A stretch of DNA of 64,000 nucleotides, taken from assembly GCF_004403465.1 (NCBI RefSeq), contig NZ_SOGQ01000055.1, forward strand, positions 52,746-116,745. The letters run 5' to 3'. Under the pieces are notes generated by a model, which saw nothing but the letters and a program-made list of their open reading frames with translations, was not told the origin of the DNA and ran no database searches. Below, one piece after another: positions 9,108 to 17,765 of the stretch. The position numbers were made by a program, and so were the translations under genes. This DNA comes from Cryobacterium sinapicolor (GTDB lineage: Bacteria; Actinomycetota; Actinomycetes; Actinomycetales; Microbacteriaceae). The first letter of the stretch is position 1, and every line of letters starts with the position of its first letter.

Positions 9108-9737
9108 GTGTCTACCAAGTCACGTACCCGCAGTAAGACCCGCCTCTCGCGGGCCCTGGGCATCGCCCTGACCCCGAAGGCCGCTCGCTACCTCGAGAAG
9201 CGTCCGTACGCACCGGGCGAGCACGGTCGCACCAAGCGCAAGACCGACTCCGACTACGCCGTCCGTCTCCGCGAAAAGCAGCGCTTACGCGCCCAGTACG
9301 GCATCCGCGAAGCTCAGCTTAAGATCGCGTTCGAGGAAGCTCGCCGCGCCCAGGGACTGACCGGTGAAAACCTCGTCGAGATCCTCGAGACCCGTCTCGA
9401 CGCTCTTCTCGTCCGCTCCGCCATCGCCCGCACCACCGCTCAGGCCCGTCAGATGATCGTGCACCGTCACATCCTGATCGATGGCCAATTGGTCGACCGA
9501 CCCTCCTTCCGCGTGAAGCCGGGTCAGCTCATCCACGTCAAGCCCAAGAGCGAAGCCATGGAGCCGTTCCAGGTTGCAGCAGCCGGCGGTCACGTCGACG
9601 TTCTGCCCAAGCTCCCCGCGTACCTCGAGGTCGAGATCGACAAGCTGCAGGCCCGCCTCGTGCGCCGCCCGAAGCGCATCGAAATCCCCGTGACGTGTGA
9701 AGTCCAGCTCGTCGTCGAGTACTACGCGGCCCGCTAA
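9108..9737 (+). CDS. rpsD: 30S ribosomal protein S4
   Basis: Primary binder of 16S rRNA in small-subunit assembly. The 209 residues match the family length. The N-terminus is STKSRTRSKTRLSRALGIALTPKAARY, followed by RPYAPGEHG. The S4 RNA-binding domain (LETRLDALLVRSAIARTTAQARQMIVHRHILIDG) covers roughly residues 95-160. This is the actinobacterial form that lacks the N-terminal zinc-binding cysteines (C- variant), since no cysteine occurs in the first 40 residues. It starts with GTG at 9108 after GAAAGG. It stands alone here, outside the alpha operon, as is usual in many actinobacteria. A terminator follows. Confidence 0.96.
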   Translation: MSTKSRTRSKTRLSRALGIALTPKAARYLEKRPYAPGEHGRTKRKTDSDYAVRLREKQRLRAQYGIREAQLKIAFEEARRAQGLTGENLVEILETRLDALLVRSAIARTTAQARQMIVHRHILIDGQLVDRPSFRVKPGQLIHVKPKSEAMEPFQVAAAGGHVDVLPKLPAYLEVEIDKLQARLVRRPKRIEIPVTCEVQLVVEYYAAR

Positions 9738-9786
9738 ACTCGGTCCACCCGCACCGCCGGCAGGCGCTGCAACTGAACTACGCTGG

Positions 9787-9820
9787 AGAGCGGATCACCC
9801 GTGGGGTGGTCCGCTCTTTG
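9787..9820 (+). terminator. Rho-independent terminator after rpsD
   Basis: A 14-bp stem (9787-9800 with 9804-9817, one G-T wobble) and a 3-base loop, followed by TTTG. It lies 50 bases past the rpsD stop. Confidence 0.8.
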
Positions 9821-9870
9821 CGTAGGCGCACCTGCTCGTGAATGCCGAATCTGGAATGGATGGTTGGTCA

Positions 9871-10245
9871 ATGTCGGGTGGAGATATCGTCGGGCTCGTG
9901 TTTGCGGCTGCCTTCCTGGGGCTGGTCGGGTTCCTGGCCGTGCCGCTGTTCAAACTCGGCCGGGTCTTCGACGAGACGACCCTGGCCATCCGTGACCTGA
10001 CCCACAGCGCCACGCCGCTGCTCGAAGAATCCACCAAGACCATCCAGGAGACCAACGCCCAGCTGGCCCGGGTCGACACCATCACCTCGAACGTGGCGGA
10101 TGTCACGGGCAACGTCTCCGCGCTGGTCGCCCTCGTCGCGGCCACCGTCGGCGGACCGCTGGTCAAGCTCGCCGGCTTCTCCGCGGGGGTGCGCGCAGCC
10201 CTCGGGGGTGCCCGCCCGGGCGGCACCCGTCGGCGCCTCAGGTAG
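9871..10245 (+). CDS. DUF948 family membrane protein
   Basis: 124-residue protein with one N-terminal membrane helix (about residues 6-26, IVGLVFAAAFLGLVGFLAVPL). An amphipathic helix of heptad character follows (DETTLAIRDLTHSATPLLEESTKTIQETNAQL), as in DUF948 proteins. Function is unknown; related general-stress proteins are membrane-tethered coiled coils. The ATG at 9871 begins MSGGDIVG and places the helix near the N-terminus. GTG at 9838 and ATG at 9856 are in frame but give longer tails with no better ribosome binding site. It is followed by a small YtxH-like gene and alaS, a neighbourhood common in actinobacteria. Confidence 0.85.
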   Translation: MSGGDIVGLVFAAAFLGLVGFLAVPLFKLGRVFDETTLAIRDLTHSATPLLEESTKTIQETNAQLARVDTITSNVADVTGNVSALVALVAATVGGPLVKLAGFSAGVRAALGGARPGGTRRRLR

Positions 10246-10292
10246 TCGGGTACTCTGGGAGGGAGCCGGCCCCGTCTGGGATTCGCCGGTCA

Positions 10293-10320
10293 GGCGGTCG
10301 TTCGAGGCACTCGAACCGCC
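10293..10320. other. Hairpin between the DUF948 and YtxH-like genes
   Basis: GGCGG (10293-10297) and TTCGAG (10301-10306) can pair with CTCGAA (10310-10315) and CCGCC (10316-10320), leaving a 3-base bulge and a 3-base loop. No U-tract follows. A TACTCT hexamer (10251-10256) upstream could be a -10 box. The role is unknown. Confidence 0.35.
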
Positions 10321-10379
10321 GGGAGCACCATCGTTTCAGCACCTATCTGGGTCTCCACACATATTCAGGGAGCATTGTC

Positions 10380-10610
10380 ATGAAGAGTTTCATCTGGTTT
10401 GTCGTCGGCGTGACTACGGGGCTCCTGTTTGCCCGTGAAGGCGGCAAGACGCGTCAGGGCAAGCAATTCTTCGCCGACCTCGACACCAAGGCGCGGGAAT
10501 TCGGCGAGGCCATCTCGGACGGCTATCGCAAGCGCGAGGCCGAGCTGCGGGACGCCATCGGCGACATCGCGTCGGACACCGAAGGCGCGATCGACAACCT
10601 CGCCAAGTAA
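10380..10610 (+). CDS. Small YtxH-like membrane-anchored protein
   Basis: 76 residues. A short hydrophobic N-terminus (FIWFVVGVTTGLLFA, residues 4-18) precedes a charged helix (RQGKQFFADLDTKAREFGEAISDGYRKREAELRD), which gives the YtxH-like layout of one anchor and a coiled-coil tail. The ATG at 10380 follows AGGGAG by about 7 bases. It lies between DUF948 and alaS on the same strand, 41 bases before alaS. Function is unknown. Confidence 0.78.
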   Translation: MKSFIWFVVGVTTGLLFAREGGKTRQGKQFFADLDTKAREFGEAISDGYRKREAELRDAIGDIASDTEGAIDNLAK

Positions 10611-10651
10611 GTGACATCCCATCTTTTCCGCTACAACGAACTACGGAACTA

Positions 10652-13306
10652 ATGCAGACTGCTGAAATTCGCGGGCGCTGGCTCGACTTCTTCGCCGATC
10701 GCGGTCACACCGTCGTCCCCTCCGCCTCGTTGGTCAGCGACGACCCCACACTTCTCTTCACGGTGGCCGGGATGGTTCCGTTCGTCCCCTATCTGACCGG
10801 CCTCGTTCCGGCGCCGTACCCGCGGGCCACGAGCGTGCAGAAGTGCATCCGCACCAACGACATCGAAGAAGTCGGCAAGACGCCGCGTCACGGCACCTTC
10901 TTCCAGATGAACGGCAACTTCTCGTTCGGCGACTACTTCAAGGAACAGGCGATCGGCTACGCCTGGGAGCTGCTGACCGGCGCCGAGGCCGATGGCGGCT
11001 ACGGTTTCGCCGAGAAGGATCTCTGGGTCACCGTCTACGAGGACGACGACGAGGCTTTCCGCTACTGGCGCGCCCTCGGCCTGCCCGAGCACCGCATCCA
11101 GCGCCTCGGCATGGACACCAACTACTGGTCGACCGGCCAGCCCGGGCCCGCCGGCCCCTGCTCCGAAATCTTCTTCGACCGCGGCCCGGCCTACGGCGTC
11201 GACGGCGGCCCGGCCACCGACGACGACCGCTACGTCGAAATCTGGAACCTCGTCTTCATGCAGTACCTCCGCGGCGAGGGCACCAGCAAGAACGACTTCG
11301 TCATCCTCGGCGATCTGCCGAAGAAGAACATCGACACCGGCATGGGCCTCGAGCGCGTCGCGTTCCTCAAGCAGGGCGTGCAGAACATGTACGAGATCGA
11401 CCAGGTCCGCCCGGTACTCGACCGGGCCGCTGAACTGTCCGGCCGCCGCTACGGGGCTGACAATGACGACGACGTGCGGATGCGCATCGTCGCCGACCAC
11501 GTGCGGTCGTCCCTGATGCTGATGAGCGACGGAGTGATGCCGTCCAACGAGGGTCGCGGGTACATCCTGCGCCGCCTGATGCGCCGCAGCGTGCGCGCCA
11601 TGCGCCTCCTCGGCGTCGACGCCGCGACCTTCCCCGAATTGTTCCCGGCCTCGCGCGATGCCATGGCCGGCGCATACCCCGAGGTCAAGACCGACTACTC
11701 CCGGATCAGCCAGGCCGCCTACGCCGAAGAGGAGACGTTCCTGCGCACACTCGCCAGCGGCAGCGCCGTGCTGGACCTGGCCGTCGCGAAGACCAAGAAG
11801 GCGGACCGGGCCGTCCTACCGGGCGACACCGCGTTCCTCCTGCACGACACCTACGGTTTCCCGATCGAAATCACCCTCGAGATGGCCGAGGAGGCCGGGC
11901 TCAGCGTCAACCGTGAGGCCTTCGACACCCTCATGGCGAAGCAGCGGGCGATGGCCAAGGCCGACGCCAAAGCCAAGAAGACGCACCTCGCCGACCTGTC
12001 GGTCTACAGCGCCTTCCGGGCCGTCGGGGAGACCGTCTTCACGGGCTACGACGCCCTCCGCACCGAATCCAGCGTGCTGGGGATCATCGTCGACGGATTC
12101 TCCGTGGACCGCGCCGTTTCCGGCGAGATCGCCGAGGTCATCCTGGCCGAGACGGCCCTCTACGCGGAATCCGGCGGCCAGGAGGCGGACGCCGGCCTGA
12201 TCGTGGGCATCGGCTACGAGCTCGAGGTGCTCGACGTGCAGAAGCCCGTCAAGGGACTGATCAGCCACAAGGTACAGGTTCGCTCCGGCGAGGTCGGCGT
12301 CGGGGAGGCTGCGACCAGCGTCGTCGACCCCGACTGGCGCCGCGGCGCCCGGCAGGCTCACTCCGGCACCCACGTGCTGCACGCAGCCCTGCGCCAGGTG
12401 CTCGGCCCGAACGCCCACCAGTCCGGTTCGTATAACAAGGCCGGCTTCTTCCGCCTCGACTTCTCCTGGAACCAGGCGCTGTCCCCGGCGACCCGCAGCG
12501 AGATCGAAGAGATCTCCAACAACGCCATCCGTGACAACCTGCCCGTGCTCACCCGTGAGCTGCCGCTGGCCGAGGCGAAGGCGCTGGGCGCGATGGCGCT
12601 GTTCAGTGAGAAGTACGGCGACCGTGTGCGCGTCGTCGACATCGGCGGCCCTTGGTCGCGCGAGCTGTGTGCTGGAACCCACGTCACCTCCAGCGCCGAG
12701 ATCGGCATGATCAACCTCGTCAGCGAGGGTTCGGTCGGTTCCACCAACCGCCGCGTGGAATCGCTGGTCGGCCTCGAGGCCTTCCGCGACCTGGCCGCCG
12801 AGCGGGCTCTCGTCTCCCAGTTGACCGCGAACCTGAAGACGCCCCGGGAGCAGCTGCCGGAGCGGATCAACGAGCTGGTGCAGAACCTCAAGGCCGCCGA
12901 GAAGAAGATCGCGGCGTTCGAGGCTCGGGCCCTCTCCGACAAGGTACCGGCCCTCGTCGCGTCGGCCGCGCTGGCAGGGTCCGTCAGCGTCGTGGCCGAG
13001 CACATCGGAACGCTCCACTCCGCCGACGAACTGCGGATGCTGGTCACGGCCACCCGAACCCAGCTCGGCAGCACGCCGGCGGTCGTGGCCCTCGCTGCTG
13101 TTGTCGCCGACAAGCCCGTCGTCATCGTGGCCACCAACCCCGCGTCCCGGGAGGCCGGCCATCGCGCCGGCGCCCTGGCGAAGCAGGTGGCCGGCATCCT
13201 CGGCGGCGGCGGCGGCGGCAAGGACGACCTCGCTCAGGGCGGCGGCACCGACACTGCCGCCATTCCGGATGCCCTCGCCGCCGTACGATCCGCCGTAGCA
13301 GGCTGA
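10652..13306 (+). CDS. alaS: Alanine--tRNA ligase
   Basis: Class II synthetase that charges tRNA-Ala and edits Ser/Gly mischarging. The 884-residue protein begins MQTAEIRGRWLDFFADRGH with the usual aminoacylation core. The editing domain carries HSGTHVLHAALRQVLG (near residue 570), and the zinc-site partner CAGTHVTSSAEIG is near 672. A coiled coil and a DHHA1 domain ending in a glycine run (GGGGGGKDD) complete it. All domains are present. No clear ribosome binding site precedes the ATG. ruvX starts 3 bases downstream, so the two are likely co-transcribed. Confidence 0.97.
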   Translation: MQTAEIRGRWLDFFADRGHTVVPSASLVSDDPTLLFTVAGMVPFVPYLTGLVPAPYPRATSVQKCIRTNDIEEVGKTPRHGTFFQMNGNFSFGDYFKEQAIGYAWELLTGAEADGGYGFAEKDLWVTVYEDDDEAFRYWRALGLPEHRIQRLGMDTNYWSTGQPGPAGPCSEIFFDRGPAYGVDGGPATDDDRYVEIWNLVFMQYLRGEGTSKNDFVILGDLPKKNIDTGMGLERVAFLKQGVQNMYEIDQVRPVLDRAAELSGRRYGADNDDDVRMRIVADHVRSSLMLMSDGVMPSNEGRGYILRRLMRRSVRAMRLLGVDAATFPELFPASRDAMAGAYPEVKTDYSRISQAAYAEEETFLRTLASGSAVLDLAVAKTKKADRAVLPGDTAFLLHDTYGFPIEITLEMAEEAGLSVNREAFDTLMAKQRAMAKADAKAKKTHLADLSVYSAFRAVGETVFTGYDALRTESSVLGIIVDGFSVDRAVSGEIAEVILAETALYAESGGQEADAGLIVGIGYELEVLDVQKPVKGLISHKVQVRSGEVGVGEAATSVVDPDWRRGARQAHSGTHVLHAALRQVLGPNAHQSGSYNKAGFFRLDFSWNQALSPATRSEIEEISNNAIRDNLPVLTRELPLAEAKALGAMALFSEKYGDRVRVVDIGGPWSRELCAGTHVTSSAEIGMINLVSEGSVGSTNRRVESLVGLEAFRDLAAERALVSQLTANLKTPREQLPERINELVQNLKAAEKKIAAFEARALSDKVPALVASAALAGSVSVVAEHIGTLHSADELRMLVTATRTQLGSTPAVVALAAVVADKPVVIVATNPASREAGHRAGALAKQVAGILGGGGGGKDDLAQGGGTDTAAIPDALAAVRSAVAG

Positions 13307-13309
13307 TCC

Positions 13310-13834
13310 ATGCGTCACGGTGTGCGGGTCGGAGTCGACGTCGGTAAAGCCCGGATCGGGCTGGCCCGCAGCGATTCCCATGGCATGCTGGCGACCCCGG
13401 TCGAGACCGTGAGCCGCGACCACACGGGCAGCTCTGACGTGGCCCGGATCGAGGCCGTGGTGGCCGACCTCGACGCCGTCGAGGTCGTGGTCGGGCTGCC
13501 GCTCGCCCTCTCCGGAAACAGAACCGCGTCAACGGACGATGCCGTCGGTTTTGCCGAGGTCCTGGCCCGGTCCCTGAGCGTGCCGGTGCGCCTGGTCGAC
13601 GAGCGCCTGTCCACCGTGGCGGCGCAATCGGTTCTGCGCGCCGCGGGGCGGAAGGCCAAAACCCAGAAACCCGTGGTCGATCAAGTCGCCGCGGTCATCA
13701 TCCTGCAGCACGCCCTCGACACCGAACGCGCCCTCGGCACACCCGCCGGCACCGCCGTCGATCCCGTGCCCGAACCGCGTTCAGCCGCGATCTCCCCAGC
13801 TGCCGCACCGAATGAAGGGCAGCCGACACGATGA
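13310..13834 (+). CDS. ruvX: Holliday junction resolvase-like protein RuvX/YqgF
   Basis: RNase H-fold nuclease family member implicated in rRNA processing and possibly Holliday junction resolution. The 174-residue protein shows GVDVGKARIG with the first catalytic Asp at about residue 10, GLPLALSG, DERLSTVAA with the acidic second site, and DQVAAVIILQHAL near residue 125. The C-terminus carries an extra Pro/Ala-rich tail of about 30 residues beyond the fold. The stop overlaps the mltG start (ATGA), so translation is coupled. Confidence 0.93.
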   Translation: MRHGVRVGVDVGKARIGLARSDSHGMLATPVETVSRDHTGSSDVARIEAVVADLDAVEVVVGLPLALSGNRTASTDDAVGFAEVLARSLSVPVRLVDERLSTVAAQSVLRAAGRKAKTQKPVVDQVAAVIILQHALDTERALGTPAGTAVDPVPEPRSAAISPAAAPNEGQPTR

Positions 13835-15096
13835 CACCCTCTCCCGCCGATGGCAGTGGACCTCCGAGCGACCCGAGCGACCCGAGCGTCCCGAACGTCC
13901 CGAACGTCCCGCTGGGCTCCAGCGACTCGCTGGGCTCGCGCCGGGCCATCCGCGAGTCAAGAGAAGACGGCACCCGGTCGAGTCGTCGCGCTCTGCTGGA
14001 CTCCGCACCGGCGCCGCGGAAGAGGAAGCGAAGCCGTCGGAGGGTCTGGGGCTGCCTGATCGTCCTCCTGGTGATGGTGGGCCTGGCCGGCGCCGCCGCC
14101 TTCCTTCTCCAGGAACCGATCGGCACGGTGATCGCCATGGTCCAGGGACCGGCGGACTACGACGGCTCCGGAGACGACGAGGTCGTCGTGATGATCCACG
14201 ACGGCGAAACGGGTCAGGACATCGCGAACTCCCTGGTCGCCCAGGACGTGGTGAAGAGTTACGACGCGTTCTACGAGCTGCTCCGCGCGGAGGCCCCGGA
14301 ACCGGTGTTCCAGCCCGGCGCCTACCGCCTGGCGAGCCAGATGAGCGCCCGCGCCGCCCTCGACGCCCTGCTCGACCCGGACAGCAAGCTCGAACAGACC
14401 GTGGTGATTCCCGAGGGGACCACGACCGTGTCGGTGCTCCAGCTGATCAGCGAGGGCACCAGCATCTCCCTGGCCGATCTCGAGGCCGCGGCCGCCGACG
14501 TCGGGCCCTTCGGTCTGCCGAGCGCGGCCACCACCCTCGAAGGGTTCCTGTTCCCGGCCACTTACACGTTCCCGCCGGAGACCACGGCGACCGAGGCCAT
14601 CCGCACGCTCGTCGACCGCCAGTTCGAGGCGCTTGACGCGGCCGGCGTCGCACCCGAGAACCGCTGGAAGACCATCGTTCTCGCGGCCTTGATCCAGCGT
14701 GAGGCGGGGCTCACGGAGGACTTCTACCGGGTTTCCCGCGTCTTCCTCAACCGGCTCGACCCGGCGCAGTGGCCGAGTGGACTCATGCAGTCAGACGCGA
14801 CCGTGGCCTACGGCACCGGGGCGACGGATCGGGTGAAGACGACGGATGCCGAGCGCGCCGACGCCGGGAACCCCTACAACACCTACGTGCACCCCGGGCT
14901 CCCCGCGGGACCGATTTCGAACCCCGGCGACGTCGCGATCGACGCCGCAGTGAACCCGGCCGACGGCAGCTGGTTGTACTTCGTGTCCTGGAACCTCGAC
15001 ACGGGTGAGACTATCTTTTCGACCACGATCGAGGAGCACGACGCCGCGGTCGACAAATGGCTGGCCTGGATGGCCGAACACCCCGAATACGGCTGA
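13831..15096 (+). CDS. mltG: Endolytic transglycosylase MltG
   Basis: Membrane-bound lytic transglycosylase that cleaves nascent peptidoglycan strands. In the 421-residue protein, a long basic cytoplasmic N-terminus (1-72) precedes one membrane helix (73-93) and an extracytoplasmic YceG domain. The domain includes PEGTTTVSVLQLISE, EGFLFPATYTFP and LIQREAG, whose Glu near residue 291 fits the catalytic position. The N-terminus holds a low-complexity repeat (SDPSDPSVPNVPNVP) encoded by near-identical 9-base units. The start overlaps the ruvX stop. Confidence 0.94.
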   Translation: MTPSPADGSGPPSDPSDPSVPNVPNVPLGSSDSLGSRRAIRESREDGTRSSRRALLDSAPAPRKRKRSRRRVWGCLIVLLVMVGLAGAAAFLLQEPIGTVIAMVQGPADYDGSGDDEVVVMIHDGETGQDIANSLVAQDVVKSYDAFYELLRAEAPEPVFQPGAYRLASQMSARAALDALLDPDSKLEQTVVIPEGTTTVSVLQLISEGTSISLADLEAAAADVGPFGLPSAATTLEGFLFPATYTFPPETTATEAIRTLVDRQFEALDAAGVAPENRWKTIVLAALIQREAGLTEDFYRVSRVFLNRLDPAQWPSGLMQSDATVAYGTGATDRVKTTDAERADAGNPYNTYVHPGLPAGPISNPGDVAIDAAVNPADGSWLYFVSWNLDTGETIFSTTIEEHDAAVDKWLAWMAEHPEYG

Positions 15097-15144
15097 GTGC
15101 ACCGAGTACCGCCGAAAGCCCCGAAGAGGACTGGGACCCGACAC

Positions 15145-16020
15145 ATGACTGAACCCGGAGCATCCACTCGGCACCTCGCGGTGCTGGGCGCGCCCATCGA
15201 GCACTCCCTCTCACCGGCCCTGCACAGCGCGGCCTATCAGGTGCTCGGCCTCGACTGGCGGTACGACGCCGTGCGGGTTCCGGCCGGCGGACTGCCGGAC
15301 TTCCTCGCCTCCCTGGACTCCGACTGGCTCGGCCTCTCCCTCACGATGCCCCTCAAACACGAGATCCAAGCGCAGCTCGACGGCATCGACCGGGTCGCCG
15401 CCCAGACCGGCTCCGTCAACACGGTGCTAATCGGCGAGGCCGACGGCCGGCGCACGTTGCAGGGGTTCAACACGGATGTCACCGGCCTGGTTCGCGCCCT
15501 CGCCGACGCCGGGGTGCGGCGCGCGCCGCACGTGAGCCTGCTCGGCGCCGGCGCCACCGCGGCATCGGCTCTGGTCGCCGCGGCCGAACTCGGTGCGGAG
15601 CTGGTCGACGTGCTCGTGCGCACCCCGGCGAAGGCGGCCGATTTGGTCGAACTCGGCCGGAGCATCGGGGTGGTCGTGACGGTCTACCCGCTGAGCGACC
15701 TGCCCGACCCGGCGCGCGTTTGCGAACTGGTTATCAGCACCCTGCCCGGGGGCAGCGACCCGGGCGCCGAGTTCCCGGCCGGTCTGCGCCGCCGGGCGCT
15801 CCTCTTCGACGTGAGCTATTCCCCCTGGCCCAGCGCCCTCGCCCGGTCCTGGTCGTCGGCGGGCGGCACCGCGGTGTCCGGCGAGGGGATGCTGCTGCAC
15901 CAGGCCCTGATCCAGGTGCGGATCTTCGTCTCGGGAGACCCGTTCGAGCCCCTGCCGGACGAGGACAGGGTGCTGGACGCCATGCGCGGTGCCCTGACCC
16001 GACGGGCTGTGACAGGATAG
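15145..16020 (+). CDS. aroE: Shikimate dehydrogenase
   Basis: Reduces 3-dehydroshikimate to shikimate with NADPH. The 291-residue protein contains [11 protein letters not shown] (21-31), TMPLK with the catalytic Lys at residue 71, NTDVTG with Asp 111, and a Rossmann segment [16 protein letters not shown]. The usual cofactor-phosphate loop NRT is replaced by VRT. A QALIQ stretch near the C-terminus ([12 protein letters not shown]) matches the family. The ATG at 15145 was chosen because the upstream frame adds 16 unconserved residues. aroC starts 5 bases downstream. Confidence 0.93.
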   Translation: MTEPGASTRHLAVLGAPIEHSLSPALHSAAYQVLGLDWRYDAVRVPAGGLPDFLASLDSDWLGLSLTMPLKHEIQAQLDGIDRVAAQTGSVNTVLIGEADGRRTLQGFNTDVTGLVRALADAGVRRAPHVSLLGAGATAASALVAAAELGAELVDVLVRTPAKAADLVELGRSIGVVVTVYPLSDLPDPARVCELVISTLPGGSDPGAEFPAGLRRRALLFDVSYSPWPSALARSWSSAGGTAVSGEGMLLHQALIQVRIFVSGDPFEPLPDEDRVLDAMRGALTRRAVTG

Positions 16021-16025
16021 TGGTC

Positions 16026-17231
16026 ATGCTTCGTTGGCTCACTGCCGGAGAGTCCCACGGCCCCGAACTCATCGCCATTGTCGAGGGTCTGCCCGCTGGA
16101 ATCCCGGTCACTCTAGATGCGATCCGCCTCGATCTCGCGCGCCGCAAACTCGGTTACGGCCGAGGCGCGCGACAGAAGTTCGAACAGGACGAACTGAACA
16201 TCTCCGGCGGCGTGCGCCACGGCCTCACCATGGGTGGTCCAGTCGCCCTGCGGATCGGAAACACCGAATGGCCCAAGTGGGCCGAGGTGATGAGCCCCGA
16301 ACCGGTGGAAACCACCTCGGTGCGGGGCCGCGGCGCACCGCTGACCCGTCCGCGTCCCGGACACGCCGACCTGGTCGGCATGCAGAAGTACGGCTTCGAC
16401 GAGGCCCGGCCGGTTCTGGAGCGCGCCAGCGCCCGCGAAACTGCGGCCCGCGTCGCGCTCGGCGCCGTCGCCCGGTCGTTCCTGGCCGAGCTCGGCATCA
16501 CCCTGGTCAGCCACACCCTGTCGATCGGGCCGGTCCGGGTGCCCGACGACGCTCGGCTTCCCGAGCCCGGCGACGTCGACGCCCTCGACGCCGACCCGCT
16601 GCGCTGCTTCGACGCCGCCACCTCCGCCCTGATGGTGGCCGAGGTCGACCTGGCTCACAAGGAAGGCGACACCCTCGGCGGCGTCGTCGAGGTGCTGGCC
16701 TACAACCTTCCCCCGGGACTGGGTTCGTTCGTGCACTGGGACCGCCGCCTCGATTCACAGCTGGCGGCCGCCCTGATGGGCATCCAGGCCATCAAGGGCG
16801 TCGAGGTCGGCGACGGTTTCCTCACCACCACCCGGCGCGGCTCCCAGGCGCACGACGAGCTCGTGCAGGCCGACGGCCGAATCCAGCGGGTCAGTGACCG
16901 GGCCGGCGGCACCGAAGGCGGCATGAGCACCGGTACCGTCCTGCGCGTGCGCGCCGGGATGAAGCCCATCTCCACCATCCCGCATGCCCTCCGCACGGTC
17001 GACGTGGCCACCAGTGAGGCCGCCCCCGCGCACCACCAGCGGTCGGACGTCTGTGCTGTGCCGGCCGCCGGCGTGGTCGCCGAGGCCATGGTCGCCCTGG
17101 TGCTCGCGAACTCGGTCCTCGAGAAGTTCGGCGGCGACGGGATCGCAGAGACGCGCCGCAACCTGGACTCCTACCTGGCCGACATGCCGGCGAACCTCCG
17201 GACGGGCGCGTCCAGCGACGCCTCCCTCTAG
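16026..17231 (+). CDS. aroC: Chorismate synthase
   Basis: FMN-dependent lyase converting EPSP to chorismate, the branch point to Trp, Phe, Tyr and folate. The 401-residue protein begins [25 protein letters not shown] with the first family signature. It contains [15 protein letters not shown], the RASARET segment and the late motif GGMSTG. The length is normal and no motif is missing. It lies 5 bases after aroE and 18 before aroK, in the canonical aroE-C-K-B order. Confidence 0.97.
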   Translation: MLRWLTAGESHGPELIAIVEGLPAGIPVTLDAIRLDLARRKLGYGRGARQKFEQDELNISGGVRHGLTMGGPVALRIGNTEWPKWAEVMSPEPVETTSVRGRGAPLTRPRPGHADLVGMQKYGFDEARPVLERASARETAARVALGAVARSFLAELGITLVSHTLSIGPVRVPDDARLPEPGDVDALDADPLRCFDAATSALMVAEVDLAHKEGDTLGGVVEVLAYNLPPGLGSFVHWDRRLDSQLAAALMGIQAIKGVEVGDGFLTTTRRGSQAHDELVQADGRIQRVSDRAGGTEGGMSTGTVLRVRAGMKPISTIPHALRTVDVATSEAAPAHHQRSDVCAVPAAGVVAEAMVALVLANSVLEKFGGDGIAETRRNLDSYLADMPANLRTGASSDASL

Positions 17232-17249
17232 AGCCGCCGGAGACCTCTG

Positions 17250-17765
17250 ATGGCCGCACCGACGCATCCGATCCTGCCGCTCGTCTTCATCGGTCCCATG
17301 GCCGCCGGCAAGACCAAGATCGGCCGACGTGTGGCGAAGGCCCTCGACGTGCCGTTCATCGACACCGACCACCGCATCGTCGACCTGCACGGGCCGATCA
17401 CGGACATCTTCGAGCAGCACGGCGAGGAGCACTTCCGGGCGCTCGAACGCCAGGCCGTGGCCCTCGCCCTCACCGAGCAGGCCGTGGTCTCGCTCGGCGG
17501 GGGAGCCGTGCTCGACGGGGAGACCCAGGCCGACCTCGCGGAATGCTCCGTGGTGTACCTGAGCGTGTCCGCTCGCGCCGTCGGGGCACGCATCGGCGGA
17601 GCCAAACGGCCGCTGCTGAAGGGCGGTATCGCCGACTGGAAGCGCATCTACGCGGAGCGGCGCCCGATCTATGAGTCGCTGGCCGGCATCCGTTTCGACA
17701 CCTCGCACCGTCCCCTGGACGCCATCGCTGATGACGTCGTGAAATGGACCAAGAAAAGATCATGA
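17250..17765 (+). CDS. aroK: Shikimate kinase
   Basis: Phosphorylates shikimate at the 3-OH using ATP. The 171-residue protein has a P-loop GPMAAGKTKIG near residues 15-25, DTDHRIVDLHG for shikimate binding, GGGAVLDGE, and an Arg in the lid region (GGAKRPLL). The stop TGA overlaps the aroB start as ATGA at 17762-17765. Confidence 0.95.
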   Translation: MAAPTHPILPLVFIGPMAAGKTKIGRRVAKALDVPFIDTDHRIVDLHGPITDIFEQHGEEHFRALERQAVALALTEQAVVSLGGGAVLDGETQADLAECSVVYLSVSARAVGARIGGAKRPLLKGGIADWKRIYAERRPIYESLAGIRFDTSHRPLDAIADDVVKWTKKRS

